DNA from: an uncultured Oscillospiraceae bacterium
Lineage (GTDB): Bacteria > Bacillota > Clostridia > Oscillospirales > Oscillospiraceae
NCBI GenBank assembly: GCA_947589545.1
Contig: CANQBA010000022.1
Location: 1-53,058, forward strand
Length of the DNA stretch: 53,058 nt
Direction of reading: 5' to 3'
Of this stretch, positions 25,650 through 34,276 are shown piece after piece; position 1 is the first letter of the stretch; each line of letters begins with the position of its first letter. Under the pieces are notes generated by a model that was not told the origin of the DNA, did not search any database, and was given only the letters and a program-made list of their open reading frames with translations. Position numbers and translations under genes: made by a program.

Positions 25650-26188
25650 TTGCGTATAAGGGTTTTGACCGGGGACTCATCTGCCGTGGCTACCAGTTTG
25701 TGATGGGACTCAACGTGACCGATCAAGCCAACTGTGCCGCGAACGGATTCCACTGTGCGGAGGATCCGCTGGATTGTCTGACCTATTACAGCAACATAAG
25801 ACGTTCCGAATACTGCCTGGTGAATGCCGGCGGCGACGTTGACGAGGACGAGCATGATTCCAAAATCGCGTGTACAGAGCTCACCATCATTAAAAAGCTT
25901 GACCTATCCGAGCTTGTCCTGCACGCTCTGGCGTACATAGCGGATCATCCGGGCCGCAAATGGAACAGATATGTTCAACTGAACCGTGGCCGTGCGGAAA
26001 ACGGCTTCGTGATCGTTCGAGGCATCGATCCTTTGGCCTCCGGGAAAAAAGGAGACGTTCTGGGCTTTGCCAAAGAGTCGCCGGACGGCGAAAAGATCGT
26101 CCAGATTGCCATGGTGCGGGTGGATGGTGAAAAAATCATTTCCGATCGCTGGTATGACACTGATTTAATAGAAAGAAAGGCGGTGTAA
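25646..26188 (+). CDS. DUF7666-like ICE/phage protein
   Basis: The beginning, MIAYKGFDRGLICRGYQFVM, followed by a GFHCAEDPLDCLTYY block and EYCLVNAGGDVDED, matches a small family seen in phages and mobile elements (DUF7666, as I recall it). Function is unknown. The central HALAYIADHPGR and the C-terminal MVRVDGEKIISDRWYD complete a compact globular protein. It overlaps the PcfK-like gene by four bases (ATGA) and is followed two bases later by pcfJ, so the three are translated as a unit. Confidence 0.65.
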   Translation: MIAYKGFDRGLICRGYQFVMGLNVTDQANCAANGFHCAEDPLDCLTYYSNIRRSEYCLVNAGGDVDEDEHDSKIACTELTIIKKLDLSELVLHALAYIADHPGRKWNRYVQLNRGRAENGFVIVRGIDPLASGKKGDVLGFAKESPDGEKIVQIAMVRVDGEKIISDRWYDTDLIERKAV

Positions 26189-26190
26189 AC

Positions 26191-28380
26191 GTGAAGAAAA
26201 AGGAACTGCTGCAGATGCGGCGGTTGATGGCCACATCCAAAATGATAAAAATCGCGAAGGAAGATGTGCCTCAGAATACTAAGTCCAATGATTATTACTC
26301 CAAATCTTATCAGGCGCCGCGCAAATACCAATTATATCTGCGCTGCCAAGTAGAGAACGGCATTTTGAAAGCGGCGCTGTATTATCCGGATAGTTTGAGA
26401 TCAGAAGGACGGCTGCCATCTTATATGGTCTACATAGACGGCGAGGCCAGGCGGTTTGTCACCTACGACTGCATCAATAACAAATGGTTGGAGGCTAAGG
26501 TAGACAGGTTGGATTGGCCCCATTATCTTCCCTGTTGGCCGAGTACATGGATCCCCGACAGGGATTCCAAAATGGTGGGACAGTATCTTGGCTCGGAGAA
26601 AACGGGGTATGACGCGATTCTTGAATACCAGATGAGGCTGCGGCTTGAAGAGCGTTATAAACGCTATCGGAAAGAGACGGCCAAGTGGGATGCGGACATG
26701 GCTTTGACCCCCGCCCTTCCCAAGGATTGGGGTCGATGGGTGGATAAGGTGGGCATCCCTCAGAATTTCATATTCTACGAGTACCGCAGAGGCGGCGCCA
26801 AGACCGGCTACTGCACATTCTGCGGTAAGGACGTCCCGATCCAAGAGAAACCTCACCACTGCAAGGTCGGTCACTGTCCGCGCTGCCGGCATGAGATCAC
26901 ATATAAGTCCCTTGGCAGACTGGGCCGGTTTATGGACACCAATGAAGTCAGCATATACCTGATTCAGCCAAGACCCGACGGCTTTGTTGTCAGGGAATTT
27001 TGGGCACGGCGCATGTACTCAAAGGAGACATACAGACAGCCGGAAATATTCTGCTCCGAGCATTGGCGCGTGATCTATGACGGCAAGTTATCTCCCCGTA
27101 CATACTTCTGGGGGGTTTACAAGCAAAGCACAAACCGGTGGATCGCCGGAGAGCCAAACTGTAATTGGATGAGTCCTAACAGAATTTACGCCACGCATGG
27201 CAATCAGGACGGACGGGTCTATGGAAAGACACTGCCCCACCTTGTCAGAAATGCGTTGAAACATACAGGACTCATAGAATGGCTGCGTGCTCGCGGCTTC
27301 ACAGGAAATCCGGACAGGTATCTGGCACTAATCAAAAAATACCCGCGTTTTGAACAGCTTTGGAAGGCCGGTCTCCCAAAACTGACAGAGGAAAGCTGGA
27401 AACAATACTATTACTTAAATGAAATCATCCGCTATCCTCAAGCATCCAGTTTGACAAAAGCATTGGGAATCGATAAGCAGGATCTTTCACGGCTGCGCAA
27501 CCTCAATGGAGGTCATCTCATCCTGCGATGGCTTCGGGAGGAAAAGAATAGCGGCCAGGTGATTCCCGATGAATCACTGGTGTGGCTTGAGGAAAACAAA
27601 ATCGAGCCTGTCCATGTCAGCTTCATCCGGCAGAAGATGAACGTTCCTCAGATTTGCCATTATCTCAGGCGGCAGGCACTGGAGAGCGGCGAGACTATAA
27701 AGCAGGTACTCACCACCTGGCAGGACTACCTTTCCATGGCTGAACAACTGGGGATGGATACGGGAGACGAGATCATCTATCGGGTGAGGCTCCTGCGCCA
27801 GAGGCATGACGAGCTTGTTCTGCGCTGTAAACAGGAGGATCTTAAAAAACAGGCCGACGACATACTCAAGGCCCATCCAAATCTGGACGGCATTTGCAAA
27901 TCGCTCAAGGAAAAGTATGAGTACGCAAACGACGACTTCGCCGTTGTCGCTCCCTGCGGTGTGTTGGACATTCTTGTAGAGGGTGACGCGCTCTGTCACT
28001 GCCTTAGCCGTAGTGACAGATATTGGGACAGGATCGAGACGCATGAGTCTTATATTCTCTTCCTCCGCCGTGCGCCTGCCCTGAATGTTCCGTATTACAC
28101 CCTGGAGGTGGAGCCGGACGGCACCGTGCGGCAAAAGCGCACCAAGTATGACCGCCAGGAGGCCGACATTGAGAGTGCCAAAGTGTTCCTCACAGAATGG
28201 CAGGGCGTCATCAACAAGCGCCTTTCCATCGGAGACCGCAGGAAGGCCGCGAAGAGCCGCATCTTGCGTGAGCAGGAGTTTGATCAGATGCGCCGGGATA
28301 ATGTCATCATCCACACAGGTGAGCTTTCCGGTCACAGACTTGTGGACGTGCTGACTGCCGACTTGATGGAAGCGGCGTAA
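26191..28380 (+). CDS. pcfJ: PcfJ-like protein
   Basis: This 729-residue protein has a zinc-ribbon near residues 205-235 (YCTFCGKDV...HCPRCRHE). The PcfJ domain near residue 585 onwards shows the conserved LVEGDALCHCLSRSDRYWD and later YYTLEVEPDGTVRQKR. PcfJ proteins accompany conjugative plasmids and ICEs of Gram-positives; the biochemical role is unknown. GTG 26191 is the start, with AAAGGCGG upstream. The gene ends 10 bp before a strong hairpin. Confidence 0.82.
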   Translation: MKKKELLQMRRLMATSKMIKIAKEDVPQNTKSNDYYSKSYQAPRKYQLYLRCQVENGILKAALYYPDSLRSEGRLPSYMVYIDGEARRFVTYDCINNKWLEAKVDRLDWPHYLPCWPSTWIPDRDSKMVGQYLGSEKTGYDAILEYQMRLRLEERYKRYRKETAKWDADMALTPALPKDWGRWVDKVGIPQNFIFYEYRRGGAKTGYCTFCGKDVPIQEKPHHCKVGHCPRCRHEITYKSLGRLGRFMDTNEVSIYLIQPRPDGFVVREFWARRMYSKETYRQPEIFCSEHWRVIYDGKLSPRTYFWGVYKQSTNRWIAGEPNCNWMSPNRIYATHGNQDGRVYGKTLPHLVRNALKHTGLIEWLRARGFTGNPDRYLALIKKYPRFEQLWKAGLPKLTEESWKQYYYLNEIIRYPQASSLTKALGIDKQDLSRLRNLNGGHLILRWLREEKNSGQVIPDESLVWLEENKIEPVHVSFIRQKMNVPQICHYLRRQALESGETIKQVLTTWQDYLSMAEQLGMDTGDEIIYRVRLLRQRHDELVLRCKQEDLKKQADDILKAHPNLDGICKSLKEKYEYANDDFAVVAPCGVLDILVEGDALCHCLSRSDRYWDRIETHESYILFLRRAPALNVPYYTLEVEPDGTVRQKRTKYDRQEADIESAKVFLTEWQGVINKRLSIGDRRKAAKSRILREQEFDQMRRDNVIIHTGELSGHRLVDVLTADLMEAA

Positions 28381-28389
28381 AAAAACAAA

Positions 28390-28419
28390 GACTGGCGTAC
28401 CGTTTTCGGCACGCCAGTC
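28390..28419 (+). terminator. Hairpin between pcfJ and ligA, no T-run
   Basis: GACTGGCGT-A-CCG, a TTTT loop, then CGG-C-ACGCCAGTC form a 13-bp stem with one mismatch. GATTTCATTTG follows, so termination would be inefficient. It could be an mRNA processing or stability element, since the ligase gene seems to belong to the same transcript. Confidence 0.5.
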
Positions 28420-28447
28420 GATTTCATTTGAAGAAAGGGGAAAACAT

Positions 28448-30442
28448 ATGTCACAAGACAACGCATATTTTGACCGGATTCGGGCGCTTACCGCTCAGCT
28501 GAACCGGTACAGATACGAATATTACAGTCTCAACGCTCCGACAGTGAGCGATGAGGTATACGACAGGTTCTTTGATGAACTCAAATCTTTGGAACAGGAG
28601 TTGGGGATCAGGATGGGAAACTCCCCGACTCAGACTGTGGGATGGCCCGCTGTGGAAAAGCTCCAAAAGACCGTTCATACCATCCCGCTCTTGTCTATGG
28701 ACAAGACAAAACGTGTGGAGGATCTCTGTTCATTCATGGGAGACATGAAGGTTATGCTCATGCCGAAGCTGGACGGGCTTACCGTCAAGTTAACCTATCT
28801 GGGCGGAAGCCTTCAGGAGGCCGCTACCCGCGGGAACGGCAATGACGGAGAAGTCATCACACACAACGTCCGGGGCATCAGCGGTATTCCCACGCAGATC
28901 CCTCACAAGGGCAGGCTGGTGGTTACCGGTGAGGCGTTTATTCGGACAGACGATTTTGAGGCTATGAAGGCGAAACTTCTGGACAGCGGCGGACAGCCTT
29001 ATCGGAACGGGCGGAATCTGGCGGCGGGTTCCGTTCGACTGCTCAAGTCAGAGGACTGCCGGAATCGGCATGTGACCTTCATACCGTTCAGCGTTCTGGA
29101 GGGCTTTGATGAGCTGGAGAACAAATCCGACAGGCTGAGGGCTCTGGATCCGCTGGGATTTCAACGCTGTCCCTTCCTCGTCTCCAACAGAAAGCTGACG
29201 AAGGAAGAGATGGAATCAGGCATTCAAAGAATACGGAAGGTGGCGGAAAATGCCAGGCTTCCTATAGACGGCGTCGTTGTGACCTACAACAGCGTTGCGT
29301 ATTCCAAAGGCTGTGGACGCACCGGGCATCACTATAAGGATGGAATCGCCTTCAAGTTTGAGGATGATCTGTCCGAAACAAAGCTCCGCAGTATTGAATG
29401 GACGCCCTCCCGCTCCGGTGAGATCGCCCCTGTCGCCATATTTGAGACGGTGGAGATCGATGGCTGCGCCGTGTCCCGCGCCAGTCTCCACAACCTGTCT
29501 TTCATCGAGGATCTGGAGCTGATGCCCGGAAACCGCATTCTGGTCTCCAAGCGAAACATGATCATCCCCCACGTGGAGGAGAATCTGGATCGTGGCGGCT
29601 TCGATATGGACAGGCTGGTCATCAAAAACTGTCCCTGCTGCGGCCAGCCCACACGCATCCATGAAAACAACGGCACAAAGACGTTGTTCTGCGACAACCC
29701 AGACTGCGCCACCCGGCGGTTAAAACAGTTTGTCCACTTTGTCGGCGAGAAGGCCATGAACATCGAAGGGCTCTCCGAAAATACTCTGGAGAAGCTGATA
29801 GGTCGGGGGCTGTTAAAGGATCGTCTGGACATCTACCGACTGGATGAACACCGGGACGTTATACTCGACATTGACGGCTTTGGGGGAAAATCCTGGCAAA
29901 AGCTTTGGGAGGCAATTGGGCGTAGTCGTGACACCACCTTTGAGCGGTATCTGATCGCCATGGATATTCCCATGATCGGCAACACAGCCAGTCGCGCGCT
30001 TGCCAGGCGTTTTCACAGCAGTCTCGACGAATTTGAGGCGGCTGTCTGCGGCAGCTTTGATTTTACGACCCTCCCCGACTTTGGTGGAACTCTGCATCAG
30101 AACATCACCGACTGGTTCAGCCGGGAGGAAAACTGGTATCTGTGGTGGGAGCTTCGCAATTTCGTCACTGTCCGTCCACCGGAGACAGAGGCTGTCGAAG
30201 TGTCCGGCGGTAATCCGTTTGCCGGTATGACCATCGTAGTCACCGGCAAGGTGGAGCCATACACCCGGAATGAGATCAACGCGAAAATTGAATCTCTCGG
30301 CGCTGTCGCCGGCAGCTCGGTCACGCGAAAGACAAATTACCTTATTTGCGGCGACAACGCCGGAAGCAAGCTCGACAAGGCCAGGGAGCTTGGCGTCCCG
30401 GTATTGAAGCCGGCCCAATTTTTTGAAATGGCCGGAATATAA
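28448..30442 (+). CDS. ligA: NAD-dependent DNA ligase
   Basis: All LigA domains are present in 664 residues. There is an N-terminal YYSLNAPTVSDEVYDRFFDEL segment that binds NAD, and the adenylation motif K107-LDG (MPKLDGLTVK). The OB fold is followed by a four-cysteine zinc finger (CPCCGQP...CDNPDCATRR), helix-hairpin-helix repeats, and a C-terminal BRCT (FAGMTIVVTGKVEP). It seals nicks using NAD. A second ligase beside the chromosomal one suggests the ICE supplies its own sealing enzyme for replication or circularisation. ATG 28448 follows GAAAGGGG. Confidence 0.95.
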   Translation: MSQDNAYFDRIRALTAQLNRYRYEYYSLNAPTVSDEVYDRFFDELKSLEQELGIRMGNSPTQTVGWPAVEKLQKTVHTIPLLSMDKTKRVEDLCSFMGDMKVMLMPKLDGLTVKLTYLGGSLQEAATRGNGNDGEVITHNVRGISGIPTQIPHKGRLVVTGEAFIRTDDFEAMKAKLLDSGGQPYRNGRNLAAGSVRLLKSEDCRNRHVTFIPFSVLEGFDELENKSDRLRALDPLGFQRCPFLVSNRKLTKEEMESGIQRIRKVAENARLPIDGVVVTYNSVAYSKGCGRTGHHYKDGIAFKFEDDLSETKLRSIEWTPSRSGEIAPVAIFETVEIDGCAVSRASLHNLSFIEDLELMPGNRILVSKRNMIIPHVEENLDRGGFDMDRLVIKNCPCCGQPTRIHENNGTKTLFCDNPDCATRRLKQFVHFVGEKAMNIEGLSENTLEKLIGRGLLKDRLDIYRLDEHRDVILDIDGFGGKSWQKLWEAIGRSRDTTFERYLIAMDIPMIGNTASRALARRFHSSLDEFEAAVCGSFDFTTLPDFGGTLHQNITDWFSREENWYLWWELRNFVTVRPPETEAVEVSGGNPFAGMTIVVTGKVEPYTRNEINAKIESLGAVAGSSVTRKTNYLICGDNAGSKLDKARELGVPVLKPAQFFEMAGI

Positions 30443-30457
30443 AGAAAGGAGCGCAAT

Positions 30458-30823
30458 ATGGCAGATTACAGAAGGTATAAAACCGAAACGCTCAAAAAAA
30501 TGCTGGACACCACTAAAGCCAGATATTATGCAGAGACAGAAAAGCCCTGTGGAAACTGGGGAGACGGTATGCGCCGTTCCAGGCTGCCGCAAAACAAAGC
30601 CTGGGAACGGGCAAAGGACAGGTACGAGGCTATCAGCGCAGAGCTGAATCGGCGTACAACCGAGGACAAGTGCATAAACTGTGTCCACAATGTCGGTGTT
30701 GAGGAGATGAATTGCGACCACTATTGCTACGGTGTCGAGGAAATCGCGGATGAGGGCCGGATAGTCGTCCGTTGTGATGACTACAAAAAACGTGCTGACA
30801 AAGAGGTGCGTGGCAATGAGTGA
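30458..30823 (+). CDS. Small Cys-rich ICE protein (121 aa)
   Basis: A basic helical N-terminus (MADYRRYKTETLKKML) leads into a C-terminal segment with five cysteines (CINCVHN...NCDHYCYG...VRCDDY), which could hold a zinc. Ribosome site AAAGGAG lies 7 nt before the start, and the stop overlaps the next start (ATGAGTGA). I do not recognise the family. Confidence 0.65.
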   Translation: MADYRRYKTETLKKMLDTTKARYYAETEKPCGNWGDGMRRSRLPQNKAWERAKDRYEAISAELNRRTTEDKCINCVHNVGVEEMNCDHYCYGVEEIADEGRIVVRCDDYKKRADKEVRGNE

Positions 30824-31427
30824 CAGGATCCTTGTGAAAGTATTTTCCGATGGGGACTTTATCGGATTTAAAACCTTCTCCCGGAAGTGGAAGTCAAGTC
30901 CCAGATTTTTGGTTTCACGGCATGAGCTTGATGTCCTTGAGCGCGAGAATTCCGTTATCAGCAAGGATATAAATTCTTTTGCTGTTCTGCGGCGGAATAC
31001 CGCCGACGGTACTCTGAGTATTGAGTTCTCATGGCTGCGAAGGAGAAGCCATGACCTCTTTGGGCGCAGTGAAGCGGTGACCCTCCCTTATGACAAGCTG
31101 GTGGAATTCATATACGCCAGCACTCAGGAAGACGGGCCGAAAACGTGGAGTACGCTCTCTCTCGAAAGGACAGCAGAGCCTGAAATAATATTCAACGACA
31201 CTGCAGGACTTCGCAAGTGCCTGGAAAACAGGATTGTCAGGAAAAAGCTTTCCCACGCTCTCCGTGACTGCTTCTGCGGCTACGAGCGGGTCATTCTCTA
31301 TAACGATTTCGTCCCATACTCCTTTTTCTTCCGCACCTTTATTTCAGGAGAACTGTATATCAGTGGAGGACTCATATTCCATAACTGCGGAGACATGTCA
31401 AAAGCCTACTACTCCATACATACCTGA
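30816..31427 (+). CDS. Unknown ICE protein (203 aa), last gene of the first long operon
   Basis: ATG 30816 overlaps the previous stop. The sequence reads MSDRILVKVFSDGDFIGFKT at the start and has a mixed alpha/beta character with no membrane span. No catalytic motif is seen. About 100 bp later a terminator ends the 12-kb operon. Confidence 0.65.
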   Translation: MSDRILVKVFSDGDFIGFKTFSRKWKSSPRFLVSRHELDVLERENSVISKDINSFAVLRRNTADGTLSIEFSWLRRRSHDLFGRSEAVTLPYDKLVEFIYASTQEDGPKTWSTLSLERTAEPEIIFNDTAGLRKCLENRIVRKKLSHALRDCFCGYERVILYNDFVPYSFFFRTFISGELYISGGLIFHNCGDMSKAYYSIHT

Positions 31428-31527
31428 AGCTGAGTCGGCCAAATATCCGTTCCAAATCCAGACGACAAAGACCGATATACCTTGTAACTGATGGCAGTAA
31501 AAAACAATCACAGCAATACACATTTTA

Positions 31528-31564
31528 AGCCTGCATTTCCATAAAGGGGATGCAGGCTTTTTCA
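31528..31564. terminator. Intrinsic terminator between convergent units
   Basis: AGCCTGCAT (31528-31536) pairs with ATGCAGGCT (31550-31558), followed by TTTTTC. It stands between the end of the rightward operon and the end of the leftward pair. From 31428 to 31612 I see no gene. Confidence 0.75.
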
Positions 31565-31612
31565 TTATTTATATTAGGATCAATCCATATTCGTGGCTGC
31601 CCGCTTTTCGTG

Positions 31613-32083
31613 CTATGATAGGTTCAATTCTTTCCCAGCTACGAGGTGCCTATGGGTATAATATGTCATGTTGATTATTCCATTACAGCCCCTTGGAAGA
31701 TTTCTTTTCTTCTTTTTTGGCGTGTAAACGGTCACATTGTCGCAGGTAAGAAACATCTTGCCAAAATACTCCTTGCACTCTCCCACGAACATCCCTGAAT
31801 CATAGTAAAAATTAAAATCAATGCCGTCTTCCAGTTGGACGATATCCATGTTTATTTCAAAAATATTTGCAATTTCTTTTGCTGTGGAAATCAGGTCATT
31901 CACCTTACTGAGACGTTCCGGAATGGGAATATACTCGCTTTCTTCTTTGATTTTTCGGATAAGTTCGTCGCATTCTGCTTGATATTTAAAACGGATACTC
32001 TTGGGAAGCATGAAGCGGTGCCAGCGTCCGGCTGATTTGACTTTACTATCATATCTGCACGAATATATGATTTCTCTTGACAT
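31613..32083 (-). CDS. Unknown protein paired with SLOG protein (156 aa)
   Basis: ATG 32083 is chosen because GGGAGG lies 7 nt upstream on the minus strand. The product starts MSREIIYSCRYDSKVKSAGR and carries a helical middle part (CDELIRKIKEESEYI) and a basic KKKKRNLPRG near the end. It has no recognised domain. It follows the SLOG gene by three bases, so the two proteins are co-expressed and may act together. Confidence 0.65.
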   Translation of the reverse strand: MSREIIYSCRYDSKVKSAGRWHRFMLPKSIRFKYQAECDELIRKIKEESEYIPIPERLSKVNDLISTAKEIANIFEINMDIVQLEDGIDFNFYYDSGMFVGECKEYFGKMFLTCDNVTVYTPKKKKRNLPRGCNGIINMTYYTHRHLVAGKELNLS

Positions 32084-32085
32084 TT

Positions 32086-32523
32086 TTATCCTCCCTGACA
32101 TTCTGCATAGCTAATGATTTTTTTCTTCTTTGTTAAGGCGTAATCGAGCGTTTTTGCTGCCCCGCCCCAGCTGTAAAGCACATAGGCTACTACCACATCT
32201 GCTTCTGACACCATCCACCGGTTTCTCGCCGATATGGCGTACCGCTTAGGCACCTTCTCAATAGGGGGATAAGTCGTGTAGTCGTAGCTGTCAACATCGG
32301 TTTTTGCATCAAGATAAGGAAGCACCAGGACAGAAACAATGTTTGGATGACTTTTCTTTGCGTCCCATACCACGGAAGCCGCGGTACGGTCAAAGGAGCC
32401 ATATCCGCCAAGATAGAACTTAGTTGCCCCCTGATCTATAAGACCTTCTACTGTCATTTCAAGCCAGTGTACTACGTCATAACCAATTGCGTCACTTCCG
32501 TGGCCACAAAATGTTACTGTCAT
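32086..32523 (-). CDS. SLOG-family nucleotide-binding-like protein (YpsA/DprA fold)
   Basis: The start MTVTFCGHGSDAI, the mid-chain GLIDQGATKFYLGGYGSFDR and the C-terminal ARNRWMVSEADVVVAYVLYSWGGAA form the glycine-rich phosphate loops of the SLOG superfamily (a Rossmann-like fold including YpsA and DprA). SLOG proteins bind nucleotides or nucleotide-derived signals. Several are proposed to be sensors in anti-phage or conflict systems; the ligand here is unknown. It is the first gene of a reverse-strand pair inside an otherwise rightward ICE, with its own promoter at 32541-32569. Confidence 0.78.
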   Translation of the reverse strand: MTVTFCGHGSDAIGYDVVHWLEMTVEGLIDQGATKFYLGGYGSFDRTAASVVWDAKKSHPNIVSVLVLPYLDAKTDVDSYDYTTYPPIEKVPKRYAISARNRWMVSEADVVVAYVLYSWGGAAKTLDYALTKKKKIISYAECQGG

Positions 32524-32540
32524 AAAAGTCCCCCTGAATC

Positions 32541-32598
32541 AGTATATCGCATTGTGGATATAATCACAATATTGTCTTGAAGAAATCCGCCCTATAAT
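32541..32598. promoter_or_regulatory. Divergent promoter region with CACAAT/ATTGTG half-sites
   Basis: On the minus strand TTGTGA (32564-32569) and TATACT (32541-32546) are 17 bp apart and would drive the SLOG pair. On the plus strand TATAAT (32593-32598) is preceded by TTGTCT (32572-32577), 15 bp away, for the XRE gene. ATTGTG (32551), CACAAT (32565) and ATTGTC (32571) repeat the half-sites of the palindrome in the RNA-leader promoters at 18708 and 34683. Confidence 0.55.
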
Positions 32599-32634
32599 TA
32601 GTTTGATTTATTATGAGCGATTTGGGGTGGCGAC

Positions 32635-32829
32635 GTGATCGATTACAGCCCTCTCTGGGAAACAATGAGACTGCGCAATATAACACAGTACCAGCTTTTG
32701 AAATCCGGCATTGACAATAAAACGCTTGATTCCCTGAAGAAAGGAAAAAACATAACAATGCTGACGCTTGAGAAGCTGTGCTCCATAATTGGGTGTACTC
32801 CAAATGACATTGTTCGTTTCACGGATTGA
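32635..32829 (+). CDS. Small XRE/Cro-like regulator (64 aa)
   Basis: The whole protein is one helix-turn-helix domain of Cro/CI type: TMRLRNITQYQLLKSGIDNK, TLDSLKKGKNITMLTLEKL, CSIIGCTPNDIV. It begins at GTG 32635 with GGGGTGG upstream and stops at the edge of a terminator. It is divergent from the SLOG pair, and the shared intergenic region has half-sites like those in the two RNA-leader promoters. It is therefore a candidate repressor of those promoters and of its own region. Confidence 0.85.
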   Translation: MIDYSPLWETMRLRNITQYQLLKSGIDNKTLDSLKKGKNITMLTLEKLCSIIGCTPNDIVRFTD

Positions 32830-32856
32830 CCGGCCACATTGGATGGCCGGTTTTTC
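32829..32856 (+). terminator. Intrinsic terminator after the XRE gene
   Basis: ACCGGCCA (32829-32836) pairs with TGGCCGGT (32844-32851), followed by a T-run. The stem begins inside the XRE stop codon. Confidence 0.9.
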
Positions 32857-32867
32857 TGTCTCTGTTG

Positions 32868-32896
32868 TTGAAAAAGGCGTTTTGCTTCCGTATAAC
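32868..32896 (+). promoter_or_regulatory. Promoter of the partition operon
   Basis: TTGAAA (32868-32873) and TATAAC (32891-32896) are 17 bp apart. The ParM-type gene starts 22 bp downstream of the -10, so the partition genes have independent expression. Confidence 0.6.
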
Positions 32897-32918
32897 AGGA
32901 GTATAAGGAGGAGTGAAA

Positions 32919-33830
32919 ATGCTAATTTCAATCGACCATGGGAACAAACAAATCAAGCTCCTGCGGAGCGAACCCTTTGTATCCGGGCTGCGGGAGAGCG
33001 AGGTGCGGCCATACGGAGCGGACGTGCTGAAATACATGGGAAAATACTATCAGATATCTGACCAGCGCATCCCCTATCGCCGGGACAAGACTGAGGATGA
33101 CAGGTTCTTTATTCTCAGCCTTTTTGGCATCGCCGGGGAAATCGACGCTGCCGGGGCATATTCTTCGGATATGATCCGCATACAGTTGGCAGTCGGACTT
33201 CCGCCTGCCCATTACGGAACGCAGCATGAGACGTTCTCCCGGTATTTCACAGGACGCGGTGTCGTCAGCTTCGTCTATCAGGACAAGCCCTACTCGATTT
33301 GCATCGACGACGTTGCCTGCTATCCGCAGGCTTACGCGGCGGCAGTGTCCATCCTGCCCACCCTGACCACTATTCCAACAGCCCTGATCGTGGACATCGG
33401 AGGATACACCATGGACTATCTGCGGATCAAAAAGGGACGGGGAGACTTGTCACTGTGCGATTCTCTGGAAAGCGGGGTCATAATGCTCTACAACAGGATC
33501 ATCTCTCAGGTTCGCGCGGCGAGGGATATCCTGCTTACCGAGGAGGACGTTGACGCCATCCTCACAGGAAAATCGATTTTGGGATTTGAGAATGTCACGC
33601 CCATAGCGGAGAAATGCGCGCAGGAATTCGTCTCGGACATTCTGAGCACCCTGCGGGAACGGCAGTTGGAGCTTCGGACAGCTCCCGTTATATTCGTTGG
33701 CGGCGGCTCCATCGTCCTCAAACGGTATATCGAAGATTCCGGCAAAGTGGCCCATCCCGTGTTTGTAGAGGATATCCGCGCCAACGTCAAAGGGTACGAA
33801 ACGCTGTACAGGCTCGCGCATAAAAGGTGA
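32919..33830 (+). CDS. parM: ParM/StbA-type actin-like ATPase
   Basis: Actin-fold signatures are present. Phosphate 1 reads ISIDHGNKQIKLL at the N-terminus, phosphate 2 reads ALIVDIGGYTMDYL near residue 155, and the adenosine loop reads VIFVGGGSIVLKRY near residue 257. ParM proteins form filaments that push plasmid copies apart, using an adapter bound to the centromere. ATG 32919 has AAGGAGG 7 nt upstream; GTG 32913 touches that site. The next gene is the likely adapter, giving a type II partition pair inside the ICE. Confidence 0.87.
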   Translation: MLISIDHGNKQIKLLRSEPFVSGLRESEVRPYGADVLKYMGKYYQISDQRIPYRRDKTEDDRFFILSLFGIAGEIDAAGAYSSDMIRIQLAVGLPPAHYGTQHETFSRYFTGRGVVSFVYQDKPYSICIDDVACYPQAYAAAVSILPTLTTIPTALIVDIGGYTMDYLRIKKGRGDLSLCDSLESGVIMLYNRIISQVRAARDILLTEEDVDAILTGKSILGFENVTPIAEKCAQEFVSDILSTLRERQLELRTAPVIFVGGGSIVLKRYIEDSGKVAHPVFVEDIRANVKGYETLYRLAHKR

Positions 33831-33835
33831 ACGGT

Positions 33836-34210
33836 ATGAGCGATAAGAAAAAGCCGGGGCGCTTTACCATACAGTTCAACCTGGAGGATCCACAGCAGCT
33901 GGCGGTCTCCCGCCTTCTGGAGCAGCAAGGCCGGCGTAAAGCGCAGTTCATCACAAGCGCGGTTCTGTGTTACACACAGGATCGGGAACAGCAGGTCAAA
34001 AACGACGACGCGTTGGAGCAAAAGATCCTTTCCGTCATACGGAGCCACCCGGAGATCATGCCGCTCTCAAAAGAGGACGGGGCTGCCCAGTCAGGAATCT
34101 CATCCCCAAAACAGCCGGAAAGACCCTGGGACAATTCGGAGGACAATGACACAATGAGAGCTATTGCGGAGACCCTTGCCGGCTTTCAGAGAGGTGAAAT
34201 GACAGCCTGA
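33836..34210 (+). CDS. ParR-like DNA-binding adapter
   Basis: The start MSDKKKPGRFTIQFNLED and the following QLAVSRLLEQQGRRKAQFITSAVLCY form a ribbon-helix-helix-like unit with a long helix, as in ParR adapters. The C-terminal half is acidic and unstructured, suited to contact a filament end. ATG 33836 follows AGGTGAACGGT, 5 bp after the parM stop. Assignment rests on position and fold-like pattern rather than on a diagnostic motif. Confidence 0.72.
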   Translation: MSDKKKPGRFTIQFNLEDPQQLAVSRLLEQQGRRKAQFITSAVLCYTQDREQQVKNDDALEQKILSVIRSHPEIMPLSKEDGAAQSGISSPKQPERPWDNSEDNDTMRAIAETLAGFQRGEMTA

Positions 34211-34276
34211 GGGGTCTACCGGCACAGAAAATGCTACCTCACAAGCATCAAAGCTATATTGTAATTATAAAATGCT

